Source: Rhodococcus sp. SGAir0479 (lineage in GTDB: Bacteria > Actinomycetota > Actinomycetes > Mycobacteriales > Mycobacteriaceae). Taken from it: 64,000 nucleotides of DNA. Position 1 is the stretch's first letter; each line of letters starts with the position of its first letter. Both the position numbers and the translations under genes were made by a program. Below, piece by piece: positions 18,699 through 28,178 of the stretch. The stretch is from NCBI RefSeq assembly GCF_005484805.1, contig NZ_CP039432.1, positions 4,402,001-4,466,000 of the forward strand, in the 5' to 3' direction. Under the pieces are notes generated by a model that was given only the letters and a program-made list of their open reading frames with translations, made no database searches and was not told where the DNA came from.

Positions 18699-18772
18699 GC
18701 GCTCGATTCTGGGTTCTACCTGCACAAACGACAAGTAAGATATGTTTCTTGGTATCCGGTAGTGTTCGTGAC

Positions 18773-19690
18773 GTGTTGAACCTCGAGCGACTCCGTGCGC
18801 TGTGCGCCGTGGCCGAGACCGGATCGGTCGCCGCCGCAGCCCGCGTGCTGCACGTGACCCCGTCCGGGGTCTCGCAGCAGCTCGCGAAACTCGAGCGGGA
18901 GATGGGTACCGCGCTGCTCGAACAGGTGGGGCGCGGCGTGCGGGTCACGCCGGCCGGTGAGCTGCTGGCCCGGCGAGGCGGGGAGCTACTGGCCCGCGCG
19001 GCCGCCGTCGAGGCGGAGATCGGGTCGATGCGGGACGAGATCGTCGGGCCGATCCGGTTCGGCGCCTTCGTGGCGGCCTCCCGGGTGGTGCTGCCGTCGG
19101 TGGTCACGGCACTGACCGGCCGCTATCCCGTGCAGGTGTCGGTGGCGGAGGCGGAGACCGAGGTGACGCTGGAATCGCTGGCGCGCAGACGGGTCGACAT
19201 CGGCGTGATCGACAGCTGGGAATCGGCGCCGGCACACATCCCGGTCGGAATGGACTCGCGGCTGGTCCATCGGGACTCGGCGGCGGTCGCGCTGCCCGCG
19301 GGCCACCCTCTCTCCGGCCGCGGAGCGGTCCCGCTGCGCGAGCTCGCGGACACTGCCTGGGTGGCGTGGGGCGCCGGGACGGCCTTCCGCGAGTGGCTCG
19401 TGAAGACCCTGCGCGGGCAGGGCTTCGAGCCCCGTGTCGATTTCGAGGCGTCGGATGTCTCCACGCACCTGGCGTTCGTCGCGGCCGGTCTGGCCGCCGC
19501 CCTGGTGCCGCACCTGGCGGTCGACGACGTGCCGGACGGCGTGATCCTGCTTCCGACCGATCCGCCGCTGCAGCGCGACATCCACGTGGTGTGGCGCCCC
19601 GACAACGCCGGCCCGGCGGTACGGGCCGGCATCGTCGCCGTGCAGGAAGCGTTCGACCGCAGGCCTGCTCAGGTACCCGAGGGCGTCTGA
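18773..19690 (+). CDS. LysR-family transcriptional regulator
   Basis: 305 aa from the GTG at 18773. The N-terminal HTH reads LNLERLRALCAVAETGSVAA then AARVLHVTPSGVSQQLAKLE. The effector-binding domain follows (GPIRFGAFVAASRVVLPSVV onward). It is divergent from the EamA transporter over a 74-bp gap rich in A/T by local standards, so it probably controls that exporter. Its last 22 bp overlap the end of the convergent MpaB-type gene. Confidence 0.88.
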   Translation: MLNLERLRALCAVAETGSVAAAARVLHVTPSGVSQQLAKLEREMGTALLEQVGRGVRVTPAGELLARRGGELLARAAAVEAEIGSMRDEIVGPIRFGAFVAASRVVLPSVVTALTGRYPVQVSVAEAETEVTLESLARRRVDIGVIDSWESAPAHIPVGMDSRLVHRDSAAVALPAGHPLSGRGAVPLRELADTAWVAWGAGTAFREWLVKTLRGQGFEPRVDFEASDVSTHLAFVAAGLAAALVPHLAVDDVPDGVILLPTDPPLQRDIHVVWRPDNAGPAVRAGIVAVQEAFDRRPAQVPEGV

Positions 19691-20616
19691 ACGCGCTCGG
19701 TGCCGAGATCGCGCGGACGGTAGCCGACGGGGTATCCGGGATAGGTGCGGTTGCCCGGGTCGGCCGCACCGGCGGACGTACGCCGTTTGGGGAGCGCACG
19801 CACCACCGCCGACCGCGCCCGCAGACCCGCCTCGGCGGCGGCGCGCACCCGCGGTGACCCCTCGGGAAAGCCGAAGGCGGCGGACATCCGGGCGTCGACG
19901 AGCGCGTACACGGCCGCCGCGACGGGCCGTTCCAGGACGCTCGGGTACCACGACTGGAACAGCCGCAGGGTGTAGGTGCCGATCCGGTGGTTGTCGTCGC
20001 TGTAGACGAACCGGTCGCGTTCGTAGTCCATCTTGAAGCGGGCGAAGTCCTGATAGGACTCGGGAATGTCCTTGATACCCATGCGAATTCCGACCTGACG
20101 GTAGAAGTGGAACGACGCGAGGCGCTCGTGCGGATGGAGCCTGCGCCACCCGTACCGGTCGATCCAGTCGATCGGGTCGTACGCGAACGTCGACAGCACG
20201 TAGAGCATGTCGTCGTTGGCGATCGGATACCGCCCGTGCATGCGGTTGACGTTCCGGAGCGACTCGCGGCCTCGCTCCGAGTCGTAGCCGTGCTCGACCA
20301 GTTCGGTCATCAACAGCGAGGTGTCGTCGTACCGCTTCTGCGGCCGACGTTCGAATTCACCCGTGCGAGCGAGGAGTTCGGAGATCGAGGGTACGCAGTA
20401 GGTGCGGAAGAGGGCGAACTCGAGCGAACGCTGGTAGTCCCACGGGAACTCGTAGCCCGCGGTGATCCGCAGGATGTCCTGGTGTCGGGCCTCGGGGTCG
20501 AGGCCCTCGATCGTCTTCACCCATCCCATCCGGCCCCGGTGCGGCCGCGGTTCGCGGTCGGGTGCGGGGAACGTGCCCGCCCGTCGCGTGGCCGGGCGTG
20601 AGTTCGTCAGCGTCAT
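19669..20616 (-). CDS. MpaB/DUF2236-family oxygenase, copy 1
   Basis: 315 aa. The conserved core HGRYPIANDDMLYVLSTFAY (His at residue 127) and the later YGWRRLHPHERLASFHFYRQ are typical of the MpaB-like branch of the DUF2236 family. That family includes latex-clearing proteins (Lcp), which are heme b oxygenases cleaving polyisoprene, and fungal MpaB, which cleaves a farnesyl side chain. Heme binding here is inferred from the family. The aldehyde dehydrogenase gene ends 4 bp upstream of its start, so the two are one operon. An aldehyde made by oxidative cleavage would be a natural substrate for that partner. Confidence 0.82.
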   Translation of the reverse strand: MTLTNSRPATRRAGTFPAPDREPRPHRGRMGWVKTIEGLDPEARHQDILRITAGYEFPWDYQRSLEFALFRTYCVPSISELLARTGEFERRPQKRYDDTSLLMTELVEHGYDSERGRESLRNVNRMHGRYPIANDDMLYVLSTFAYDPIDWIDRYGWRRLHPHERLASFHFYRQVGIRMGIKDIPESYQDFARFKMDYERDRFVYSDDNHRIGTYTLRLFQSWYPSVLERPVAAAVYALVDARMSAAFGFPEGSPRVRAAAEAGLRARSAVVRALPKRRTSAGAADPGNRTYPGYPVGYRPRDLGTERVQTPSGT

Positions 20617-20620
20617 CGGG

Positions 20621-22138
20621 TCACCGCCCGTGCCGGGTCTTCAGCATCCACGCCGATACCCTCATGTCCCGCACGGACCGCTCCAGCGTCATCAGTTTCA
20701 GAGGCGCCGAGAACCTTTCGACCGTGACGGCCTTGGGGCGACTGAACTCGCGCAAGCCGTCGGCGCCGTGGATCCGGCCGAAGCCCGATTCTCCGCTGCC
20801 GCCGAACGGCAACGACGGGACGCCCGCGAAGCCGAGCACCGAGTTGACAGAGACCATGCCGGCGCGCAGGCGCTGCGCGATGTCCCGGCCGCGCGAGCGG
20901 TTGCGCGTGAACACCGAGGCGCCCAGACCGTACGACGTCGCGTTGGCGCGTTCGATCCCCTCCTCGAGGTCGCGGACCCGGTTCACGACCACCGTCGGAC
21001 CGAACGTCTCCTCGCACACCGCGGAGGACGATTCCGGTACGTCGGTGAGGATGACCGGATCGACGAACCGCTCGTGCACCGAGTCGATGCCGCCGATCAC
21101 CGCGCGAGCGCCCTTGTCGAGGGCGTCGGCGATGTGGTTGCGGACGACGTCGGCCTGCCGGGGGAGGGTCATCGGGCCGTACGTGTCGGCGTCGGTGCCG
21201 CCCGGGCGGACGCGATCGACCGCGGAGGTGAGCTTGTCGAGGAACTGCTGGTACACCGGTTCGGCCACGTAGATCCGTTCGACGCCCGCGCACGTCTGAC
21301 CGGCGTTGCCGAACGCGCCGAACGCCGCGAACTCGACGGCCTTGTCCAGGTCGGCGTCCTCGGCCACCAGCATCGCGTCCTTGCCGCCGCACTCGGCCAC
21401 GAGCGGGGTGAGCGTCTCGGCGCACACCGCCATGACCTTGCGGGCCGTGGGCCCGGACCCCGTGAACGCGATCTTGTCGACGCCGGCCCGGCACAGCGCC
21501 GCGCCCGTCGCGCCCAGCCCGGTGATCACCTGCAGGACCGGTTGGGTGGGGGCCAGCGCATTCCACCTGGCCTCGAGCCACTTCCCGACACCCGGCGTCA
21601 GCTCGCTGGGCTTGAACACGATCGCGTTGCCGGCCGCGAGCGCGTACGAGATCGACCCCATCGGCGTGTACACCGGGTAGTTCCACGGGCCGATGACGCC
21701 GACGACGCCGAGCGGGTGGTAGCCGAGGGTGGCCGACTGGTTGGCACTGACCAGTCCCGGCGACACCCGGCGCGCTCTGAGGACCTTCTTCGCGTTGCGG
21801 GCCGCCCAGTCGAGGTGCTCGACGGCGAGCATCACCTCGAGCAGGGCGTCGTCGTGCGGCTTGCCGGTCTCGGCGGAGACGACGCGGGCGAGGTCCTCGG
21901 CATCCGCGGCGATCGCCTTCTTGAATTCCAGCAGCCAGTCGCGGCGACCGCGGAATCCCTGCGCGTCCCACCACCGAGCGGCGCCGCGTGCGCGTTCCAC
22001 AGCGCCGGCGACGTCGGCTTCGTCGGCCACCGGGTACTCGGCCAGTACCTGCCCGGTCCGTGGGTTGAGGCTCGTGAACGTCTCCGGGGCTCGGTCCGGG
22101 GCCAGGCCGGGGGTGGCGTCGCGCAGTTCTCGGGTCAT
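20621..22138 (-). CDS. Aldehyde dehydrogenase (NAD(P)-dependent, succinate-semialdehyde type)
   Basis: 505 aa from the ATG at 22138, with GGAGGA 8 nt upstream. The ALDH fold is complete: the Asn segment PWNYPVYTPMGS, cofactor loop FTGSGPTARKVMAV, catalytic Glu in LVAECGGKDAM, catalytic Cys in FGNAGQTCAGVERIYV, and the C-terminal EETFGPTVV. It oxidises an aldehyde to the acid; the substrate is not determined by sequence. It is the first gene of the left arm of a divergent module whose right arm starts with an acyl-CoA dehydrogenase. A 26-bp palindrome lies 24 bp upstream of the start. Confidence 0.9.
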   Translation of the reverse strand: MTRELRDATPGLAPDRAPETFTSLNPRTGQVLAEYPVADEADVAGAVERARGAARWWDAQGFRGRRDWLLEFKKAIAADAEDLARVVSAETGKPHDDALLEVMLAVEHLDWAARNAKKVLRARRVSPGLVSANQSATLGYHPLGVVGVIGPWNYPVYTPMGSISYALAAGNAIVFKPSELTPGVGKWLEARWNALAPTQPVLQVITGLGATGAALCRAGVDKIAFTGSGPTARKVMAVCAETLTPLVAECGGKDAMLVAEDADLDKAVEFAAFGAFGNAGQTCAGVERIYVAEPVYQQFLDKLTSAVDRVRPGGTDADTYGPMTLPRQADVVRNHIADALDKGARAVIGGIDSVHERFVDPVILTDVPESSSAVCEETFGPTVVVNRVRDLEEGIERANATSYGLGASVFTRNRSRGRDIAQRLRAGMVSVNSVLGFAGVPSLPFGGSGESGFGRIHGADGLREFSRPKAVTVERFSAPLKLMTLERSVRDMRVSAWMLKTRHGR

Positions 22139-22161
22139 GTCGAACTTCCTCCGCTCCAGGG

Positions 22162-22187
22162 ATCGCATCACATATATGTGATGTGAT
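22162..22187. promoter_or_regulatory. Long palindromic operator between the ALDH and acyl-CoA dehydrogenase arms
   Basis: The 18-bp core CATCACATATATGTGATG (22166-22183) is perfectly palindromic, and the symmetry runs to 26 bp with a single mismatched pair (G65/T84). It lies in the 166-bp intergenic region of two divergent operons. A GntR/FCD regulator gene is the second gene of the right arm. Symmetric A/T-rich sites are typical of that family, so autoregulation of both arms by this GntR protein is the simplest inference. Confidence 0.65.
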
Positions 22188-22304
22188 TTACTGTGGTGAC
22201 GCTCACACTATTAGGCCCGGCCGACGCGGACAACCCCCGCGCGCGGTGTCCGCATGTTGTCCCGGAACGCGATCATTCGATTCTTCCCAGGCAGGAGCCC
22301 CTTC

Positions 22305-23447
22305 ATGACGATCGACTTCACCCCCGAGCAGCAGGATTTCGCGCAGGCGGTGGCCGCGTTCTGTCGGCGTGAGTGCGGTACCCGGGAGCAGCGGGACGCG
22401 CTGACCGGGCGGAGCGAGCACAACCACAGTCAGGCGCTGTATTCGAAGATGGCCGACCTGGGGTGGCTCGGCGTGACCGTTCCCGAGGAGTACGGCGGGT
22501 CGGCCGGGACCATGGTCGACATGTGCATCCTGCTCGAGCAGGCGGCGCGCGGCATGGCGCCGATCGGGGGCATCGGACCCACGCTCATCACCGGTGCCGC
22601 CTACGCCAAGTTCGGCACCGAGGCGCAGAAGCGCGTGGTCCTCGGCGGCATCGTCCGTGGCGCGTCGGAGTCGATCTCGATGTCCGAGCCCGAGGCGGGA
22701 TCGGACGTGGGCAATCTCAGCTGCCGGGCCGAGAAGGTGTCCGACGGCTGGTTGATCAACGGGCAGAAGACGTGGTGCTCCAACGCGCACATCGCCGAGA
22801 ACATCCTGCTGGTGGCGCGGACCGACCGCACCGGTTCCAAGCACGAGGGCCTGACGATGTTCCACCTGCCGGCGGACACACCCGGATTGAAGATCAGCGG
22901 CATCGAGACGATGGGCGGCAAGGAGGTCAACGACCTCTACCTCACCGACGTCCACCTGCCGGAGGATGCGGTGGTCGGCGAGGTCGGCAACGGGTGGGCG
23001 CAGCTCATGACGGGCCTCAACATCGAGCGGCTCATTCTCGGTGCCATGATGCTCGGCACGGCGCAGCGCGCGTTCGACGACACACTCCGATTCGTCACGC
23101 AGCGAAAGCAGTTCGGTCGACCGGTGGGTACGTTCCAGGCGTTGCGGCACCGGATCGCCGATCTCGCGACCGAGATCGAGTGCACCCGACTGCTCGTCTA
23201 CGACACCGCCCGCACGATCGACGCGAACCCCGAGAAGCTGTTCCCGCGCGAGGCCTCCATGGTCAAGCTCAAGGCCACCGAGACCGCCAAGAAGGTCGCG
23301 CTCGAGGGCATGCAAATGATGGGCGGCTATGGATACGCCACCGAGTTCGACATGGAAGGCCACGTCCGCAGGACGCTGGTGTCGTCGATCTACGGCGGCA
23401 CCAACGAGATTCAGCGCGACATCATCGGCAAGACGTTCGGGCTGTAG
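22305..23447 (+). CDS. Acyl-CoA dehydrogenase
   Basis: 380 aa from the ATG at 22305, with CAGGAG 7-12 nt upstream. FAD/substrate signatures are MSEPEAGSDVGNL and the C-terminal GGYGYATEFDMEGHVRR. The usual C-terminal catalytic Glu (YEGT) is replaced by YGGTNEIQRDIIG, while a Glu is present in LNIERLILGAMMLG. That is the position used by isovaleryl-CoA and long-chain acyl-CoA dehydrogenases, so activity is expected with a branched or long acyl substrate. It is followed 9 bp later by a GntR regulator and then an MpaB-type oxygenase. Confidence 0.92.
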   Translation: MTIDFTPEQQDFAQAVAAFCRRECGTREQRDALTGRSEHNHSQALYSKMADLGWLGVTVPEEYGGSAGTMVDMCILLEQAARGMAPIGGIGPTLITGAAYAKFGTEAQKRVVLGGIVRGASESISMSEPEAGSDVGNLSCRAEKVSDGWLINGQKTWCSNAHIAENILLVARTDRTGSKHEGLTMFHLPADTPGLKISGIETMGGKEVNDLYLTDVHLPEDAVVGEVGNGWAQLMTGLNIERLILGAMMLGTAQRAFDDTLRFVTQRKQFGRPVGTFQALRHRIADLATEIECTRLLVYDTARTIDANPEKLFPREASMVKLKATETAKKVALEGMQMMGGYGYATEFDMEGHVRRTLVSSIYGGTNEIQRDIIGKTFGL

Positions 23448-23456
23448 GGGATCGAC

Positions 23457-24137
23457 ATGGCTGCGCCGACACGGCCCCCGCGACCGCTGCGGCGGACCCA
23501 GCTGTCCGACGACGTGGCAGCCCGCCTGCGCAGCGCGGTGATGTCGGGCCGGCTGCGGCCCGGGACGTTCGTCCGCCTGGACGAGACCGCCGCCGAGTTG
23601 GGGGTGAGCGTCACCCCGGTGCGGGAGGCGCTGCTGACGCTGCGCGGCGAGGGCATCGTGGAGTCGGTGCCCAACCGCGGATACGTCGTCGCGCCGCTGG
23701 GGCGTGAGGACGTGTACGACATCTTCTGGCTGCAGGGTCGCATCACGGTCGAGCTCGCCGAACGTGCCGTCCACTCCGCGACCGCCGACGACCTCACCCG
23801 GCTGGCCGCCCGCAACGACGCGCTGCGCACGGCCGTCGAGCTGGCCGATCCGGATCGGATCGCCGAGGCGGAGTACGAGTTCCATCGCGAGCTGTGCCGG
23901 ATCGGCCGCGGACCGAAGCTCGCGTGGTTCCTGCTGGGCGCCGCCCGGTACACGCCTCATCAGCTGTACGCCGCCGATCCGGACTGGGGCACCCTCGCGG
24001 TGCAGTCGCACACCCGGCTGATCGACGCGATCCGCGACCGCGACCGGGAGGCCGTCGGCCGGCACACCCGTATCCAGTTCGACGATGCCGCGAAGCGGCT
24101 CGTCGCACACCTCGAACGAAGTGGAATCTGGACATGA
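23457..24137 (+). CDS. GntR-family transcriptional regulator (FCD effector domain)
   Basis: 226 aa. The N-terminal winged HTH shows the GntR pattern (LRPGTFVRLDETAAELGVS, VTPVREALLTLRGEGIVESV). The C-terminal all-helical FCD domain has conserved metal/effector positions around DPDRIAEAEYEFHRELCRIG. The family senses organic acids or acyl-CoAs. It lies between an acyl-CoA dehydrogenase and an oxygenase gene in one operon, with an ATGA overlap to the latter. The 26-bp palindrome between the two arms is its likely operator. Confidence 0.9.
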   Translation: MAAPTRPPRPLRRTQLSDDVAARLRSAVMSGRLRPGTFVRLDETAAELGVSVTPVREALLTLRGEGIVESVPNRGYVVAPLGREDVYDIFWLQGRITVELAERAVHSATADDLTRLAARNDALRTAVELADPDRIAEAEYEFHRELCRIGRGPKLAWFLLGAARYTPHQLYAADPDWGTLAVQSHTRLIDAIRDRDREAVGRHTRIQFDDAAKRLVAHLERSGIWT

Positions 24138-24943
24138 CCGATCAGATCGTGCAGCGTCCGGCGGGGGACGTGGACCTGGCCGACTTCGTCGGTGAGTCGA
24201 TGCTGCTCCTCGGCGCCGGTGCCAGCGTGCTGTTGCAACTGGCCCTCCCCGGGGTGGGACGGGGCGTCGCCGAGCACAGCACGACTCTGCAACGGCCCCT
24301 CGACCGGCTGCGCACCACCATGACGTACGTCTACGCCGTGACCCTCGGAACGCCGCAGGAGAAACAGACGGTGGTGCGACTGGTCAACAAGGCTCACGTA
24401 CCTGTGCGGTCGGACCGGTACAACGCCTTCGATCCGGATCTGCAGTTGTGGGTCGCGGCCACGTTGTACCGCAACGGTTTCGACATGTACACGCGTTTCT
24501 TCGGTGAGCTGTCGGACGCCGATGCGGAGCGGCTCTACCGGCAGTCCGCGGTCTACGGGACGGCGTTGCAGGTCCGGGAGGACATGTGGCCGGCGTCGAG
24601 AACCGAGTTCGACGCGTACTGGGACCGGATGATCGCGGGCGCCGAGGTGGACGAGCAGGTGCGCGCGTACGTGCGCCGCCTCCTGTCCGGCGGCCGGGCC
24701 CCGCTCCCGGTGCGGATGAGCATGCCGCTGCAACGGTTCTTCACCACCGGGCTGTTGCCGCCGCGGATCCGGGACCAGTTCGCGCTGGCGTGGAGTCCGC
24801 GCGACCAGCGCCGGTTCGACCGCACGATGCGCGTGCTGCCCCGCGTGTACCGGCGGGTGCCGCGGTCGGTCCGCCAGGCCGCCGCCGGCTACTACCTGTG
24901 GGACATGCGCCGACGGCTCGCGGCGCACCGGCACCTCATCTGA
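24134..24943 (+). CDS. MpaB/DUF2236 (Lcp-like) family oxygenase, copy 2
   Basis: 269 aa, with an ATGA overlap to the GntR gene. The conserved block is RLRTTMTYVYAVTLG then VNKAHVPVRSDRYNAFDPDL (R60, His88), followed by YGTALQVREDMWPASRTEFD. The spacing of Arg, Thr and His resembles the latex-clearing-protein family, where that His is the heme ligand. The same pattern recurs in the gene at 38818-39720, its clear paralog. A role as a heme-dependent oxygenase cleaving an unsaturated chain is inferred from family and from the ALDH/acyl-CoA dehydrogenase context. Confidence 0.82.
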   Translation: MTDQIVQRPAGDVDLADFVGESMLLLGAGASVLLQLALPGVGRGVAEHSTTLQRPLDRLRTTMTYVYAVTLGTPQEKQTVVRLVNKAHVPVRSDRYNAFDPDLQLWVAATLYRNGFDMYTRFFGELSDADAERLYRQSAVYGTALQVREDMWPASRTEFDAYWDRMIAGAEVDEQVRAYVRRLLSGGRAPLPVRMSMPLQRFFTTGLLPPRIRDQFALAWSPRDQRRFDRTMRVLPRVYRRVPRSVRQAAAGYYLWDMRRRLAAHRHLI

Positions 24944-24959
24944 GCGAGACGGACCGCGG

Positions 24960-25442
24960 TCAGAGCGCGACGTCCCGCTCGAGTCCGAACCAGAAGTGTT
25001 CACCCGCGTCGAACACGAGCTTGCCCTTGCCGTTCATGACACCGATGACGGTGTCGTCGTCGACCTTCTTGAAGTGGTCGAACACCGGCATGCCGTCGTA
25101 GACCATCGTCGCGGTGGCCTCGCCCCGGAAGACCACCTCCCAGAGGCTCGCCTCACCGTGGCCGGTCCCGATGTCGGAGAACAGCTGCCCGTCCTCGCCG
25201 CGGCAGAGCAGTGGCTGGACGTCGGACTCGCCGGCGAAGGCCTTGCCGTACCAGTGCGCCCGGTCGAGCAGCGTGCCGGTGCGGTGACCGGTGTCGAAAG
25301 CGAAACCGCGCCAGCGGTATCCGATGAGATCGATCGGACGGCAGACGTCCAGGCGCGCCCACAGCGCATCCAGTTCGCGCGGATCGATCCGGTCGGTGCG
25401 CGCCCGCAGGGCCGCGACCTCGTCACGTACGTCCATGCTCAT
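24960..25442 (-). CDS. DUF4334 (GXWXG domain) protein
   Basis: 160 aa, start ATG at 25442 (a second in-frame ATG is at 25436). The N-terminal GXWXG-type motif is GYRWRGFAFDTGH (residues 41-53), followed by the DUF4334 part with AHWYGKAFAGESDVQPLLC and ATATMVYDGMPVFDHFKKV. The biochemical role of the family is unknown; its proteins look like small lipocalin-type ligand binders. It lies 42 bp downstream of the tandem TetR gene on the same strand, so both are probably cotranscribed. Confidence 0.78.
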   Translation of the reverse strand: MSMDVRDEVAALRARTDRIDPRELDALWARLDVCRPIDLIGYRWRGFAFDTGHRTGTLLDRAHWYGKAFAGESDVQPLLCRGEDGQLFSDIGTGHGEASLWEVVFRGEATATMVYDGMPVFDHFKKVDDDTVIGVMNGKGKLVFDAGEHFWFGLERDVAL

Positions 25443-25484
25443 CCTCCGATGCCGTCGGTGGGGAAGGTTCGGTGGCCGATTCGC

Positions 25485-26747
25485 TCATGCGCCGCTCGCG
25501 GAACCGAACAGGGTGGCGAGCATGAGCGCCCGGACACGCGCCTCGTTGGCGGGGGCCGGTTCGAAGTGCATCACGCGTCCCACGTCGAGCACGAGGTTGA
25601 GCGCGGCGTGGACGAGGAACCGGCACTCGACCACGGACAGGTCGGCACGGACTTCGTTCAACAGACGTGACCACTCCTCGACGTTCAGCCGCTGCACGTT
25701 CCGCAGTTCGGTGCGCTGCGCCTCGGGCAGGCTGCCGATCTCCGCGAAGTACACACTCATCAGCTCGCTCTGCCCGAAGGACAGGTGGACGTACACCTCG
25801 ACCAGCGACCGCAGCGCGTCGCGGGGCGTCGTGGACCCGGCCAGCGCGGTCCCGACGGCCACCGCGAGCCGCTCCGCCGCGCGGTGGAACGCGGCCGACA
25901 ACAGATCGGACTTGCTCGCGAAGTGCCGGTACACCCCCGACGCGTTGATGCCGGCGGCGCTGCCGATCTCCTCGATGCTCACCTCGTGGTAGCCGCGGGC
26001 GTGGAAGAGCCGGATCGCCTCGTGCAGCAGAACCTCACGTTTGTTGGACGAGGCGATTCCCGCAGGCGCGGGCGGACGGTGCGCGGGCGCATCGTGAAGA
26101 GGCAGTTCGGTTCGCGCCACGGCGCGGCACGCGTCGAGCAGTAGTTGTTCGAGCCGCCGAGTCGGCAGGTGCGCTCGGTGCGCGGTGACGCTTCCGACGA
26201 CACTGAGCACGGCCACACAGATCTGGAAGTCGTCCTGCTCGGTCAGGCCCGGGCGCATCCGGGCGAGCGTCTCACCCATCCTCCGGTTGACCGACGTGAT
26301 CGCGGCACGAATGATCGCGCGGTCGGCCGGCTCGAGGTAGCGACTCTCCCACCGGTACAGGCCCGCGGTCTTCCGGTTGGCGACGGTGGTGCGTATCGCG
26401 GCGACGATCTGTTGGTCGAGCCGTTCGGCCGGACTCGCGGCGGCCGACTCCGCGTCGCGTGCGATCGCGTCCTCGAGGCTGGTCGCGAGTCCGGTCGCGG
26501 CGTGGAGGAAGAGTGCGTACTTGTTGGGGAAGTGGCGATAGAGGGCCGGCCCCGAGATCCCCACCGTCGTGGCGATCTCGTCGATGCTCACGCCGTGGTA
26601 ACCCCGCTCGCTGAACGCCTCCGCAGCCACTGCCGCGATCTGCGCCTTCCGATTCTTCGGCCTGCGTCGCGGCTCGGCCACGGGTGCGTGCTGCACGTCG
26701 ATACGGACACGCGCCGCGCGGGTTCGGGCCTTCGTCCGTTCCGCCAC
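25485..26747 (-). CDS. Tandem (double) TetR-family regulator, Mce3R-like
   Basis: 420 aa from the GTG at 26747, with AGGAGG 6 nt upstream. It contains two complete TetR units in one chain. The first HTH is about residues 31-80 (VSIDEIATTVGISGPALYRH), the second about 236-282 (VSIEEIGSAAGINASGVYRH), each with its own ligand-domain-like helices. This architecture is the hallmark of Mce3R of M. tuberculosis, the repressor of mce3. Here it is divergent from the mce operon's first genes and precedes a DUF4334 gene. A single polypeptide acting as a pseudo-dimer can bind an asymmetric operator. Control of the mce region is inferred from position. Confidence 0.85.
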   Translation of the reverse strand: MAERTKARTRAARVRIDVQHAPVAEPRRRPKNRKAQIAAVAAEAFSERGYHGVSIDEIATTVGISGPALYRHFPNKYALFLHAATGLATSLEDAIARDAESAAASPAERLDQQIVAAIRTTVANRKTAGLYRWESRYLEPADRAIIRAAITSVNRRMGETLARMRPGLTEQDDFQICVAVLSVVGSVTAHRAHLPTRRLEQLLLDACRAVARTELPLHDAPAHRPPAPAGIASSNKREVLLHEAIRLFHARGYHEVSIEEIGSAAGINASGVYRHFASKSDLLSAAFHRAAERLAVAVGTALAGSTTPRDALRSLVEVYVHLSFGQSELMSVYFAEIGSLPEAQRTELRNVQRLNVEEWSRLLNEVRADLSVVECRFLVHAALNLVLDVGRVMHFEPAPANEARVRALMLATLFGSASGA

Positions 26748-27911
<1,164 letters not shown>

Positions 27912-28178
27912 AGTGCGAATCTGCATCCACTTCTCCGGCGTCCGGGCCTCTCCGGTCGGCACGGAGCGCCGGTCGATAAAGCAAGGTCAGGCGGACCGAC
28001 GCCGCCGCATGACGCGGGGTCGTGGACGGAAGCGGTCACGTCTCGACGCGGCCGACAGTCGAGAATCGCGATTAACAAAAGTGCACCCGCGAACCGCACA
28101 TAACATGTAATCTGCCTCACATCGAACCACGGGTCCGGTCAGATCGGGAAGACCCGAAACGCACGAGAGGAACCTTCG

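Noticed and set aside
18698-18734. TTG at 18734 as start of the EamA gene
   Set aside because: It leaves only 38 bp for two divergent promoters; the GTG at 18698 gives a more usual gap, though the case is not closed.
28070-28112. Consensus promoter before fadD5
   Set aside because: TTAACA and TAACAT hexamers exist, but their spacing (23 bp) is too long for a confident call.
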